Part shown: positions 18,567 through 25,869 of the stretch, piece after piece | Position numbering within the stretch: position 1 is the first letter of the stretch | Layout: the number at the start of each line of letters is the position of its first letter | Assembly: GCA_963842575.1 (NCBI GenBank) | Contig: CAWJGS010000002.1 | Span: 1 to 64,000, forward strand | Source: JACDER01 sp963842575 | GTDB taxonomy: Bacteria > Actinomycetota > Thermoleophilia > Gaiellales > Gaiellaceae | Length of the DNA: 64,000 bases | Reading direction: 5' to 3' | The notes under the pieces: generated by a model | Told to the model about the DNA's origin: nothing | Database searches by the model: none | Seen by the model: only the letters and a program-made list of their open reading frames with translations | Translations under genes and position numbers: made by a program

Positions 18567-18575
18567 TCCACTTCG

Positions 18576-18605
18576 GGACAGGCGCGTCGAGAGGCGCGCC
18601 TGTCC
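18576..18605 (+). terminator. terminator of the 17890 gene
   Basis: GGACAGGCGCG and CGCGCCTGTCC form a perfect 11-bp stem with an 8-base loop, starting ten bases after the stop codon. Confidence 0.7.
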
Positions 18606-18678
18606 GCCCTAGAGGAATCCCCCGGGATACGCGGCCAGCGTTCAGGGACGGCTATCCCCTCGACTAACGCGCGTGCGC

Positions 18679-18849
18679 TCACCGGCGCGCGTACCCGAGG
18701 CAAAACAGGAAGTACTCGGCCAGTTCCTCCTTTGTCTCGGCCTGTTCGTATGCAGCTTGCAGCGCGTTCATCACGTCGCGCCGGTCGAGCTTGTGCTTGT
18801 CTCCGCCGCGCAGCAGGTAGTAGCCGCCGACCAGATCTAGGAATCCCAC
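18679..18849 (-). CDS. small acidic hypothetical protein (56 aa)
   Basis: A GTG at 18849 with AAGGAG six bases upstream opens a 56-residue protein: GFLDLVGGYYLLRGGDKHKL, DRRDVMNALQAAYEQAE, TKEELAEYFLFCLGYARR. The composition is that of a real folded protein (two helices rich in charged residues after a hydrophobic start), not of a shadow frame, and nothing better lies on the other strand. No family is recognised. It stands alone between a terminator and a hairpin at 18876. Confidence 0.5.
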   Translation of the reverse strand: MGFLDLVGGYYLLRGGDKHKLDRRDVMNALQAAYEQAETKEELAEYFLFCLGYARR

Positions 18850-18875
18850 CTCGTGCTCCTTCCCGTTTGCTTTGT

Positions 18876-18897
18876 GCCCGGGCCGACGGACCCGGGC
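18876..18897. terminator. small GC hairpin
   Basis: GCCCGGG (18876-18882) and CCCGGGC (18891-18897) with an 8-base loop. It lies just upstream of the 56-aa gene, in the 210-base spacer before the nucleotidyltransferase. Role uncertain; a terminator for an incoming transcript or part of the leader. Confidence 0.35.
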
Positions 18898-19058
18898 TGC
18901 GTCAGCCTGCCAGCGGTTTCGACCAGGTGGGCGAGGCGGGGCGGGGCTCCAGGGCGGGCTGAAGGACGACCTTCCGCCCGCTTTGGCGACAGTAAGACCG
19001 GGGGTCTGGTCGCTCGTGTCCTTGGTCAGCTCCCGACGACGGTCATGATTGATAAAGC

Positions 19059-19844
19059 ATGACGCAAGGAAGATTTCCCCTGCACGCGTATCCGACAGCG
19101 GCTCATGAGAGCGCGGCTAGCGCGATCACCGAATTCTTTGCGTCGCGGGACGAGACGGATGCAGTCCTCTTGGCGAACTCGTGCGCCCGAGGAAAGGCGA
19201 CCCCGGACAGCTGCCTCGACATGCAGGTGATCGTGCCGACGGATGCGGTCGCGGACGTCGAAGCGCAGTGGGAAGCGTTCGCTGCCGATAGCAGCGCGGT
19301 CGCCGAGTTGATCTGCGCGGGCAGGTTCTCCGAGCTCCACCTCGACGTGTGGGACGGCGTGCTCGTCCCCGGAGTCATCGAGCAGGCAGGTTTCGACGAC
19401 CTCGAGATCGCTGTCGGCAACCTGTTCGTCTACGACGTACCGCTGTTTCTGCGTGGCGACCGGTTCGAACGCCTCGCCGCGCAATGGTTGCCGTTCTACG
19501 ACGAGGCGCTCCGTCGCGAGCGGCTGGACGCGGCGCGCTGGTTCGTCCTCGACGTCAACCTCGCGCGGATTCCCTGGTTCGTCGGACGCGAGCTCTACTT
19601 CCAGGCCTTCGACCGCTTCTACCGGGCGTTCCAGGCGTTCCTGCTCGGACTGCACGTCTCGCGCCGAACGTATCCGCTTGCCTACAACAAGTGGATCCGA
19701 GAGCAGGTCGCCGAACGACTCGAGCTGCCCGAGCTCTACGGGCGGCTGCCGCACCTATTCGAGCTCGCGCCGTTCGAGAGCCGCCTCCTCGAAGAGAAAG
19801 CCGACGAGCTGTGGGGCCTGACGGAGGAGTACCTCGTCGATTAG
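19059..19844 (+). CDS. nucleotidyltransferase-fold protein (Pol beta type)
   Basis: 261 residues, intact. Near residue 40 it has NSCARGKATPDSCLDMQV, matching the GSxARG...SDxDxxv pattern of MNT/kanamycin-type nucleotidyltransferases, although the first Gly-Ser is Asn-Ser and the first Asp of the pair is Cys, so catalysis may be impaired. The C-terminal half is helical: FQAFDRFYRAFQAFLLGL, SRRTYPLAYNKWIREQVAER, as in DUF4037-like aminoglycoside-type transferases. Substrate unknown. The next gene on the minus strand overlaps its 3' end. Confidence 0.6.
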   Translation: MTQGRFPLHAYPTAAHESAASAITEFFASRDETDAVLLANSCARGKATPDSCLDMQVIVPTDAVADVEAQWEAFAADSSAVAELICAGRFSELHLDVWDGVLVPGVIEQAGFDDLEIAVGNLFVYDVPLFLRGDRFERLAAQWLPFYDEALRRERLDAARWFVLDVNLARIPWFVGRELYFQAFDRFYRAFQAFLLGLHVSRRTYPLAYNKWIREQVAERLELPELYGRLPHLFELAPFESRLLEEKADELWGLTEEYLVD

Positions 19845-20084
19845 GCGACGGTCCTCGTAGCCGTCCGCTACCAGTCCGCGGGGGAGTGCCGCCCAGCCGT
19901 CCTGCTCGCGCTCGTAAAGGCTCATCCCGCCGTCGGTCCAGTTGAACTGCCGTTCCAAGTCCAACACCTGCTCTAACTGCCTGATGCGACGGCGGAGTTT
20001 CCTCTCGTCCAAGCCCTTCATGGCCGCTAGGTCTTTCGCCAGCGCAGCGGAGGCCGTCCGAGGCGATGCGGGCGAAGGCTCCAC
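19755..20084 (-). CDS. hypothetical protein, uncertain
   Basis: 109 residues from a GTG at 20084, or 88 from an ATG at 20021; neither has a clear ribosome site. The middle, LDERKLRRRIRQLEQVLDLE then RQFNWTDGGMSLYEREQDGW, looks like a real coiled or helical protein. The last 30 residues are antisense to the nucleotidyltransferase gene and may be a read-through caused by a lost stop. Function unknown. Confidence 0.35.
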   Translation of the reverse strand: MEPSPASPRTASAALAKDLAAMKGLDERKLRRRIRQLEQVLDLERQFNWTDGGMSLYEREQDGWAALPRGLVADGYEDRRLIDEVLLRQAPQLVGFLFEEAALERRELE

Positions 20085-20126
20085 TAGAATCCCGTGGCTT
20101 CCGAAACGTTCTCACAGGAGGTAGGC

Positions 20127-20417
20127 ATGGCGGTAGTACTCGTTCACCATGGACCAACGATCACGAAGGAGTCGTACGAACAGGTCGTGCGCAGCATGAT
20201 GGGTAAGGACCGACCCGAATCGCCAGGCGACTGGCCGGTCGAAGGCCTGCTTGTTCACGCCGCCGGGGAAGGTCCGAATGGCTTTCGCGTGGTGGATGTC
20301 TGGGAGTCGGAAGACGCCGCTCGTCGGTTTGGCGAGGAGCTTGCTCCCCACCTGCGCCAGGCGGGTATCACCGACGAGCCTGAGGCCTATCCAGCGCACG
20401 CGTTCGTGTCCGCTTAG
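20127..20417 (+). CDS. small protein with dimeric alpha/beta-barrel look
   Basis: 96 residues; ATG at 20127 with AGGAGGT upstream. It reads MAVVLVHHGPTITKESYEQV, WPVEGLLVHAAGEGPNGFRV, VDVWESEDAARRFGEELAPH. The pattern VWESEDAARRFGEEL...L is typical of ABM-like or DUF-type ferredoxin-fold dimers, often involved in stress or monooxygenase side roles. No catalytic residue can be assigned. It stands as a single gene. Confidence 0.6.
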   Translation: MAVVLVHHGPTITKESYEQVVRSMMGKDRPESPGDWPVEGLLVHAAGEGPNGFRVVDVWESEDAARRFGEELAPHLRQAGITDEPEAYPAHAFVSA

Positions 20418-21185
20418 CGAGCCCTTCGCCTCACCGCCCTGCTCGTCCTCCTCGCCGCACCCCACGGGCACGGCAGGCGACGACGCTAGTGGTCCAACTC
20501 GGCGGCGACCGGAATCTCCAGCGCCTCGTAGTACGCCGTTGGAGTAAGTCGAGATGCGCTTGGAGATTGGCTTCTTCGGCGGCGGACTGACCGGCATCGG
20601 GCTTCGGCTCGGGTTCGCGCTCGCTGCGAAGAAAGGCGGCCGGCGTTGCCGCCGAAGGCGACTCTTTTCAGACCACACCGGGCCCACACCGGCAGCGCAT
20701 TTGGGGGCATATACGGCAGGGACGACCCGCATGGTTGAGCCAAATTGGCTTGGCTGCGTACCCCCTGCGTTCCCGCGCCGGGAAACGCCTCGGCGCGGGG
20801 TCGACTCACGGCTGGTGAGGAACGCTGGGGCGCCGGTGGCGGTCGCGAGAAGCGTAGTGCCCACTGCCGTCCCAGAAAAGTGGAGGCCAGCGCCCAATCG
20901 AAAGAGCCGGTGTCAGGTCGAGCGGCAAAGCGGCCCACGCAACACGCGATTCCAATGGCCGCGCCGAGCGCGAACGCGCCGGCGAATGATGCGTGGACGA
21001 ACAGTCCTTGGAAGGCGACGCACCTAGGCGGATAAGCGCCGACCACTCGTCGGACGGAATCCGGGTCATTCCGGACCACCGTTCGGCCTCGAGCGTTGCC
21101 ATTTTGTTGCCACGCACTCGTTCGCGCTCACTCCGGCTTCGCCCAAGCAAAAGAAAATCCTCGAGTTAGCAGGGCTTTCGTGAGA
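20418..21185. other. gene-poor stretch with a broken membrane-protein relic
   Basis: On the minus strand between about 21079 and 20780 one frame reads FAGAFALGAAIGIACCVGRF and DTGSFDWALASTFLG, and after a shift the next gives TAVGTTLLATATGAPAFLTS. Together they look like two or three membrane helices of a small protein. Near 20486 a minus-strand tail AYYEALEIPVAAELDH ends with a stop, perhaps the C-terminus of the same or another lost gene. No start with a ribosome site is visible. Nothing else supported. Confidence 0.35.
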
Positions 21186-21258
21186 TGGAGCTAGCCGGAC
21201 TCGAACCGGCGACCTCCTGGGTGCGATCCAGGCGCTCTTCCAGCTGAGCTATAGCCCC
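21186..21258 (-). tRNA. tRNA-Ala (anticodon CGC)
   Basis: Minus strand: GGGGCTA acceptor, D-arm TAGCTCAGCTGGAAGAGC, anticodon stem CCTGG with loop ATCGCAC, T-arm GCCGGTTCGAGTCCGGC, and TAGCTCC plus A73. All four stems pair, with one G-U in the acceptor. CCA is not encoded. Confidence 0.92.
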
Positions 21259-21274
21259 GCGCCGACGAGTGTAG

Positions 21275-21586
21275 CTAGGAGGCCCCCGGCGTCACTGCGT
21301 CGCCGGCGCGGCCGCGCTTCTCCTCGAGCTTGCCCGCCTTGATCGCTTCCGCCATGTCCTTCGACTCCTCCCGGTACACCGAGCCGTCGTCGAACTCGAT
21401 CCACGGCAGCCCCTCCTGACCCGTCCGCTTGATCGTGTTCTCGCGCTTGCTGCGCGCGAACGTCGGGAACTCGTGGACGACCTCGTACTGGATCTCCGCC
21501 TCGTCGAGCGCCTTCTGCACGCGCCAGCACGGATGACCCCCGATCTTGACCCACTCGTTCTTGCAGCGGTGGAGCTTGACGGCCAT
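21275..21586 (-). CDS. glutaredoxin/thioredoxin-fold protein (GST N-domain like)
   Basis: 103 residues; ATG at 21586 with AAAGGAGA upstream. LHRCKNEWVKIGGHPCWRVQ places two Cys near residues 8 and 20, further apart than the usual CxxC; then IQYEVVHEFPTFARSKREN, GLPWIEFDDGSVYREESKDM. The strand-helix order and the Pro in EGLPWIEF (cis-Pro position) match glutaredoxin or GST N-terminal folds. Probably a thiol protein of the cytosol; activity not certain. The tRNA-Ala lies directly downstream. Confidence 0.65.
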   Translation of the reverse strand: MAVKLHRCKNEWVKIGGHPCWRVQKALDEAEIQYEVVHEFPTFARSKRENTIKRTGQEGLPWIEFDDGSVYREESKDMAEAIKAGKLEEKRGRAGDAVTPGAS

Positions 21587-21601
21587 GCCGTCTCCTTTCG
21601 T

Positions 21602-22090
21602 CTAGGCCCCGGCTTTGGGGATGAGCATGATGCGCGCGTCTGGAGTATGCGTGCTCGCGGCGACCCGCGCGCGATCGGGGCAATGCTCCCGCCAGTTGCA
21701 GCGTCGTCGACCTCGAAGAGCGTGACCTGAGCCTGCGCATCTGCGTCGTATGCGATTCGCTGGATCGCGTATGCCTCTTCCGCGGCGGATCGTCGATACT
21801 CGAGCACCAAATTGGCGCGTGGCTCGAGACATGCGGGACGCATGATGTCGCGACGCCGCATAGACCGAGAGATGTGGAACCGATTCCGCCCTCGACCCGT
21901 AACCCGACCCTGAGTGGACGCGATATCCGCGGATCACGCCCTCGACTTTCGCCTGCTCGAGGATCGCGCTCTGCTGTGCCTTCGGCACCTGCGGGTCGCG
22001 GAAGGCCCGCGTAACCCAAAGTACGTCCCCAGGCCGGCGCCGATCGCGAGCAGAACCGCGCGCGCCGGCGAGCCAGCCTCATTTTCGCTC
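21602..22090 (-). pseudogene. broken hypothetical protein with N-terminal membrane segment
   Basis: Pieces of one protein in several frames: a membrane segment SPARAVLLAIGAGLGTYFGL next to the stop of the MBL gene, then DPQVPKAQQSAILEQAKVEG and VIRGYRVHSGSGYGS, then RANLVLEYRRSAAEEAYAIQ and ADAQAQVTLFEVDDAATGG. The parts have normal composition and follow one another in order, so I take them as one gene of about 155 residues with at least three indels. No family recognised. It would be the downstream partner of the MBL gene. Confidence 0.3.
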
Positions 22091-22735
22091 GACCCTCGAC
22101 CCGCCGACGATCGCGTCCCGACCGTCCGCGAACCGCACCCACGCCTTGCCCTTGCCGTCGTAGTCCGGCGACCACACGACGAGCGTCGCGTCCTCGCCGC
22201 CGACGCGCACCGGCTCGTCGCCCTCCGGCTCGACACCGCGCCAGACCCGCACGAACGGGTTCTCCTCCCACTCGCGGCCGATCGTCGTCTCGTCCGTGTG
22301 GCCGGGAAGAACGCGTCGCTCGTGCGGCATCGTCATGTAGACGTCCATCACCGAGCGCCGTATTTGCTCGACGTTGCCACCACCGACCGTGTCCTTGAAG
22401 AGCGTGTCCCCCGAGAAGACCAGCTCACCGTTGACGACGAAGCAGACCATGTCGTCGGAGTGGCCGGGCGTGGGGATGGCCTCGACCTCCAACCCGCCCG
22501 CCGTCAGCGCGCCCGTCACTACAGGGAGCCCGAGCTCGTCTTCATGCACGACGTGATCCGCGTGCGCGTGCGTCCGCAGCACGTGGGTCGGCGTCACCCC
22601 CCACTCCGAAGCCGCCTTCTGCAACGGCTCCAGCGGCGCGCCGGAATCGACGTAGACGGCCGTCCCGCCCTCCTCGTCCGCGACGAGATAGGCGTTCGAG
22701 AGCCAGCCGGGATCCATGCTCCTGGCTACCAGCAC
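22079..22735 (-). CDS. MBL-fold metallo-hydrolase (glyoxalase II-like)
   Basis: 218 residues from a GTG at 22735 (a start at 22756 would add seven residues). The metal-binding pattern is complete: LRTHAHADHVVHEDE (HxHxDH), TPGHSDDMVC (His), FSGDTLFKDTVGG (Asp) and MPHERRVLPGHTDETT (His). The opening SMDPGWLSNAYLVADEEGG is typical of the persulfide dioxygenase/glyoxalase II branch. It probably hydrolyses a thioester or oxidises a persulfide in the cytosol; substrate not determined. Divergent from pspA with only about 40 bases between, so the two promoters must overlap. Confidence 0.8.
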   Translation of the reverse strand: MLVARSMDPGWLSNAYLVADEEGGTAVYVDSGAPLEPLQKAASEWGVTPTHVLRTHAHADHVVHEDELGLPVVTGALTAGGLEVEAIPTPGHSDDMVCFVVNGELVFSGDTLFKDTVGGGNVEQIRRSVMDVYMTMPHERRVLPGHTDETTIGREWEENPFVRVWRGVEPEGDEPVRVGGEDATLVVWSPDYDGKGKAWVRFADGRDAIVGGSRVERK

Positions 22736-22776
22736 GGTCGATAGGCTACCCCGCACACTCGGGACAAGGAGACGGA

Positions 22777-23508
22777 ATGCCAGGGATGATGAACAGGGCC
22801 TCGACGATCGTGAAGGCCAAGATCAACAAGCTGCTCAACAAAGCCGAGGATCCGGGCGAGACTCTCGACTACTCCTACGAGAAGCAGCTCGAGCTCCTCC
22901 AGAACGTCAAGCGCGGCGTCGCCGACGTCGTCACCTCCAAGAAGCGGCTGGAGATGCAGACCTCGACGCTGGAGCAGAGCGTGGTCAAGCTGGACGGCCA
23001 GGCGCGCCAGGCGCTGCAGGCCGGCCGGGAGGATCTCGCGCGCGAAGCGCTGCAGCGCAAGGCGGTCGCGCAGGAGCAGTTGCAGGGGCTCGACCAGCAG
23101 ATCCAGGGTCTCCAGGCGCAGCAGGAGAAACTCGTCGCGAGCGAGAAGCAGCTCTCGGTCAAGATCGAGGCGTTCCGCTCGCAGAAGGAAGTCATCAAGG
23201 CCCAGTACTCCGCCGCCGAGGCGCAGGTGCGGATCGGAGAGGCCGCGACGGGCATCGGCGAGCAGATGGCGGACACGGGTCTGGCCATCCAGCGCGCCAA
23301 GGACAAGACCGAGTCGATGCAGGCGCGCGCATCGGCGGTGGACGAGCTCGTCGAGTCGGGCGCGCTCGAGGACTTCACCACCGGCGGCGAGACGGACCTC
23401 GACCGCGAGCTCAGGCAGCTCGCGACCGGGACGCAAGTGGATGACGAGCTGGCGAAGATGAAGGCCGAGGTTGGCTCGGGTAGCGCTCCGAAGGAGATCG
23501 AGAAATGA
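22777..23508 (+). CDS. pspA: phage shock protein A (PspA/IM30 family)
   Basis: 243 residues, almost wholly alpha-helical with long coiled coils (QKEVIKAQYSAAEAQVRIGE). It starts with an amphipathic helix MNRASTIVKAKINKLLNKAE, the membrane-contacting part of the family, followed by DPGETLDYSYEKQLELLQNV. The ATG at 22777 has AAGGAGA upstream; a second ATG at 22786 could also serve. PspA forms scaffolds on the inner face of the membrane and counters envelope stress. The stop overlaps the next start by four bases (ATGA), so pspA and pspAA are translated together. Confidence 0.9.
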   Translation: MPGMMNRASTIVKAKINKLLNKAEDPGETLDYSYEKQLELLQNVKRGVADVVTSKKRLEMQTSTLEQSVVKLDGQARQALQAGREDLAREALQRKAVAQEQLQGLDQQIQGLQAQQEKLVASEKQLSVKIEAFRSQKEVIKAQYSAAEAQVRIGEAATGIGEQMADTGLAIQRAKDKTESMQARASAVDELVESGALEDFTTGGETDLDRELRQLATGTQVDDELAKMKAEVGSGSAPKEIEK

Positions 23509-23792
23509 TCGTGCGGCTGATGGGCGAGGGCCAGTACACGGTGGACAACTCGCTGCTGGACGAGCTGAACGAGCTGGACGACCGCGCGACCGCAGCCGCC
23601 GAGGCAGGCGATGAGACCGCGCTCGACCAGGCGCTCGAGCAGATGTTCGAGCTCGTGAAGCAGAAGGGCGAGCCTCTCGCGGATGACGACCTTTCGCCTT
23701 CCGATGCTCTGGTCCCGCCGAGCGACCTCACCCTGGAGGAGACGAAAGAGCTCATGACGGACGAAGGGTTCATTCCGGACCTGCCGACCTGA
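23505..23792 (+). CDS. pspAA: PspA-associated protein PspAA
   Basis: 95 residues, full length for the family. MIVRLMGEGQYTVDNSLLDE, a central helical part LDQALEQMFELVKQKGEPL, and the diagnostic SDALVPPSDLTLEETKELM with IPDLPT at the end. PspAA is a small partner protein found next to PspA in actinobacteria and archaea; its action is not well known. It is translationally coupled to pspA, and the following carbonic anhydrase starts at the next base. Confidence 0.88.
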   Translation: MIVRLMGEGQYTVDNSLLDELNELDDRATAAAEAGDETALDQALEQMFELVKQKGEPLADDDLSPSDALVPPSDLTLEETKELMTDEGFIPDLPT

Positions 23793-24373
23793 GTGCGCCC
23801 GACAACGCCGGAGGAAGCGCTCGACCTGCTGCTCGAGGGGAACGCGCGCTTCGTCGAAGGAAAGTCCACAGGCCATGATTTCGCCGCGCGACGCGAGGAG
23901 GTCGCGGACGAGCAGCAGCCGTACGCGGTCGTCCTCAGCTGCTCGGACTCGCGCGTCCCCTCCGAGCTCGTCTTCGACGCGACGCTCGGCGACCTCTTCG
24001 TCTGCCGCGTCGCCGGCAACGTGCTCGACCCCTTTGTCGTCGGATCGATCGAGTACGCCGTCGCGCACCTCTCGCCGGTGCTCGTCGTGGTCATGGGACA
24101 TGAGCGGTGCGGCGCCGTCACCGCCGCGGTCGAGCTGGTGAACGGAGGCGGAAGCCCCGGAGGCAGCATTCACGCGGTGGTCGACGCGCTCGGAGCCGTG
24201 CTCGAGCCCGGCATGAGCGTGGACGACGCCGTGCGCGCTAACGCACTCGCCGGTGCCCGCACGCTTCCCGAGCGGAGCGCGATCGTGCGGCAGGCGAGTG
24301 GAGTCTGATGCGCTCGCGGGTCGTCCCCGCCGTCTACTCGCTCGACTCGGGAAGGGTCGAGCTGCTCGACTAG
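23793..24373 (+). CDS. beta-carbonic anhydrase, C-terminus frameshifted
   Basis: CO2 hydration enzyme of the beta class. Zinc and active-site residues are all in the first frame: VVLSCSDSRVPSE (Cys, Asp-Arg dyad) and VVVMGHERCGAV (His, Cys). The first frame stops at 24308, but the expected C-terminus continues in other frames: VESDALAGR (near 24300) and then VVPAVYSLDSGRVELLD to a TAG at 24371. Two compensating indels near 24297 and 24322 therefore hide about 20 residues. Joined length is about 192 residues, normal for the class. It sits immediately behind pspAA (GTG start one base after its stop), an unusual place for this enzyme. Confidence 0.82.
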
Positions 24374-24939
24374 AGCGGCGCGCCGTACAGCGCGAACCAG
24401 CGCGAGAGATCCTGCTCGATCGGCATTTCTCCCTCGAGCTTCGCCTTGAGCTCGAGCTCCTCCGCGTTGTCGCGCTCCTTCTCGCCCTTGGGCACGAACG
24501 GCCAGAAGGTGCCCGTCTTGTACCCGTAGATCCAGTAGACGGCGCCCTGCTTACCGTCGAAGCGGAAGACGGCGGCGAGCAGCTGCGTCCCGAATCCGCG
24601 CGAGACCAGCTCCGAGTCGATCAGGTGGACGGTGGCGACGAGATCCTCGAAATCGGGATCGCGCAGGACGAGCCACTCGAAGCCGAACTCGTCCGACTTC
24701 CGCTCGACCTTGGAATCGGACTTCTGCGCCGCGAAGTCGAGCAGCTCCTGCAGCTCGTTCTCGGCGCGCACGAACTCCCCGGCCGAGAGCGGCTTGAAGC
24801 AGAGCGCGGCGACACCGGCCGACTTCAGCCCGAGCTCGGCCTCGAGCGTGATCCGCGCCGTCGAGATAGCGAACAGGCGCTCGCTCTTGGCGTCCTTGAG
24901 CTTCTTCCGCCCGAAGAGGACGTCGGTGAAGCCGCCCAA
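24370..24939 (-). CDS. pspAB: PspA-associated protein PspAB
   Basis: 189 residues. GRKKLKDAKSERLFAISTAR, ALCFKPLSAGEFVRAENELQ, FEWLVLRDPDFEDLVATVHL, TGTFWPFVPKGEKERDNAEE and EGEMPIEQDLSRWFALYGAP match the PspAB family from start to end, including the closing DLSRWF..YGAP. The role is not established; it is inferred to act with PspA and HtpX in membrane quality control. It directly follows htpX (ATG at 24939, one base after the htpX stop) and converges on the carbonic anhydrase. Confidence 0.88.
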   Translation of the reverse strand: MGGFTDVLFGRKKLKDAKSERLFAISTARITLEAELGLKSAGVAALCFKPLSAGEFVRAENELQELLDFAAQKSDSKVERKSDEFGFEWLVLRDPDFEDLVATVHLIDSELVSRGFGTQLLAAVFRFDGKQGAVYWIYGYKTGTFWPFVPKGEKERDNAEELELKAKLEGEMPIEQDLSRWFALYGAPL

Positions 24940-25854
24940 CTAGGCGACCGGCTTGCCCATCTCGCGGGCGATCTCGGCCAGTCGGGCGAGACGCTTCTCG
25001 AGGGGCGGGTGGGTCGCGAACAGCTCGCCGAAGGTCGATTTCACGCTCGTCGGGATGATGAAGAACGCATTCATGCTCTGCACCTCGCGCAGGTCCTGCT
25101 GCGGGATCTGCATGATCCCGCTCGAGATCTTCTGCAGCGCGCTCATCAGGTTCTCGGGCGCCCCGGTGATCAGCGCCGAGCCGCGGTCGGCCGCGTACTC
25201 GCGGTAGCGCGAGATGGCGCGGATGAGCAGGTAGCTGATGAAGTACGTCAGGAGCGAGACGAGGAAGATGATCAGCCAGATGGGCACGCCGCTGTTGTCG
25301 TCGCGACGGCCGCCGCCCCCGAACATCCCGCCGTAGAGCCCGAAGCGCGTCAGCAGGCCGGCGAGCATGGCGAAGAAGCTGGCGAGCGTCATGACGAGGA
25401 CGTCACGGTTCGCGATATGAGAGAGCTCGTGGGCGAGCACGCCCTCGACCTCGTGCGGCTCGAGACGGCGCCAGAGGCCCGTGGTCACCGCGACAGCCGC
25501 GTGCTTGGGGCTGCGGCCCGTCGCGAACGCGTTCGGGACGTCCGTGTCGATGATGGCCACCTTGGGCTTGGGCAGATCGGCCAGCGCGCACAGGCGCTCG
25601 ATCATGGTGTGCAGCTCCGGCGCCTCCTGCTCGCTCACGACCTTCGCGCCGGAGGCGGCGAGGGCGAGCTTGTCGGAGGTGAAGTACTGGAACACGGCCA
25701 GCCCGATGACGATCAGGAGCATCGGGATCAGGCCGACGTTGAGAACCTGGAAAAGAACTACGGCAAAGGCGACATACAGCACACCGAGCAACGCGCCGGT
25801 GAACAGCATCCGGAAGGAAAGACCGGCGTCACGACCGTAGGACCTGCGTTTCAT
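24940..25854 (-). CDS. htpX: membrane-bound zinc protease HtpX (M48 family)
   Basis: 304 residues. The gluzincin motif is in EGVLAHELSHIANRDVLVM (HExxH), and the third ligand Glu is in SRYREYAADRGSALITGAPE. There are two N-terminal membrane helices (MLFTGALLGVLYVAFAVVLF, LIPMLLIVIGLAVFQYF) and two in the middle (LASFFAMLAGLL, IWLIIFLVSLLTYFISYLLI). The tail LFATHPPLEKRLARLAEIAR is the family's usual end. HtpX degrades misfolded membrane proteins from the cytosolic side. It forms an operon with pspAB and is divergent from the membrane-protein gene at 25870. Confidence 0.93.
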   Translation of the reverse strand: MKRRSYGRDAGLSFRMLFTGALLGVLYVAFAVVLFQVLNVGLIPMLLIVIGLAVFQYFTSDKLALAASGAKVVSEQEAPELHTMIERLCALADLPKPKVAIIDTDVPNAFATGRSPKHAAVAVTTGLWRRLEPHEVEGVLAHELSHIANRDVLVMTLASFFAMLAGLLTRFGLYGGMFGGGGRRDDNSGVPIWLIIFLVSLLTYFISYLLIRAISRYREYAADRGSALITGAPENLMSALQKISSGIMQIPQQDLREVQSMNAFFIIPTSVKSTFGELFATHPPLEKRLARLAEIAREMGKPVA

Positions 25855-25869
25855 CGAAAATCGCGCTCC

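Noticed and set aside
20554..20640. Plus-strand small membrane-like peptide MRLEIGFFGGGLTG
   Set aside because: Short Gly-rich stretch without ribosome site, turning into Arg-rich shadow sequence.
24253..25869. Plus-strand frame continuing upstream of the 25870 membrane protein
   Set aside because: Antisense to pspAB and htpX, both firm; only the part from 25870 has membrane helices and natural composition.
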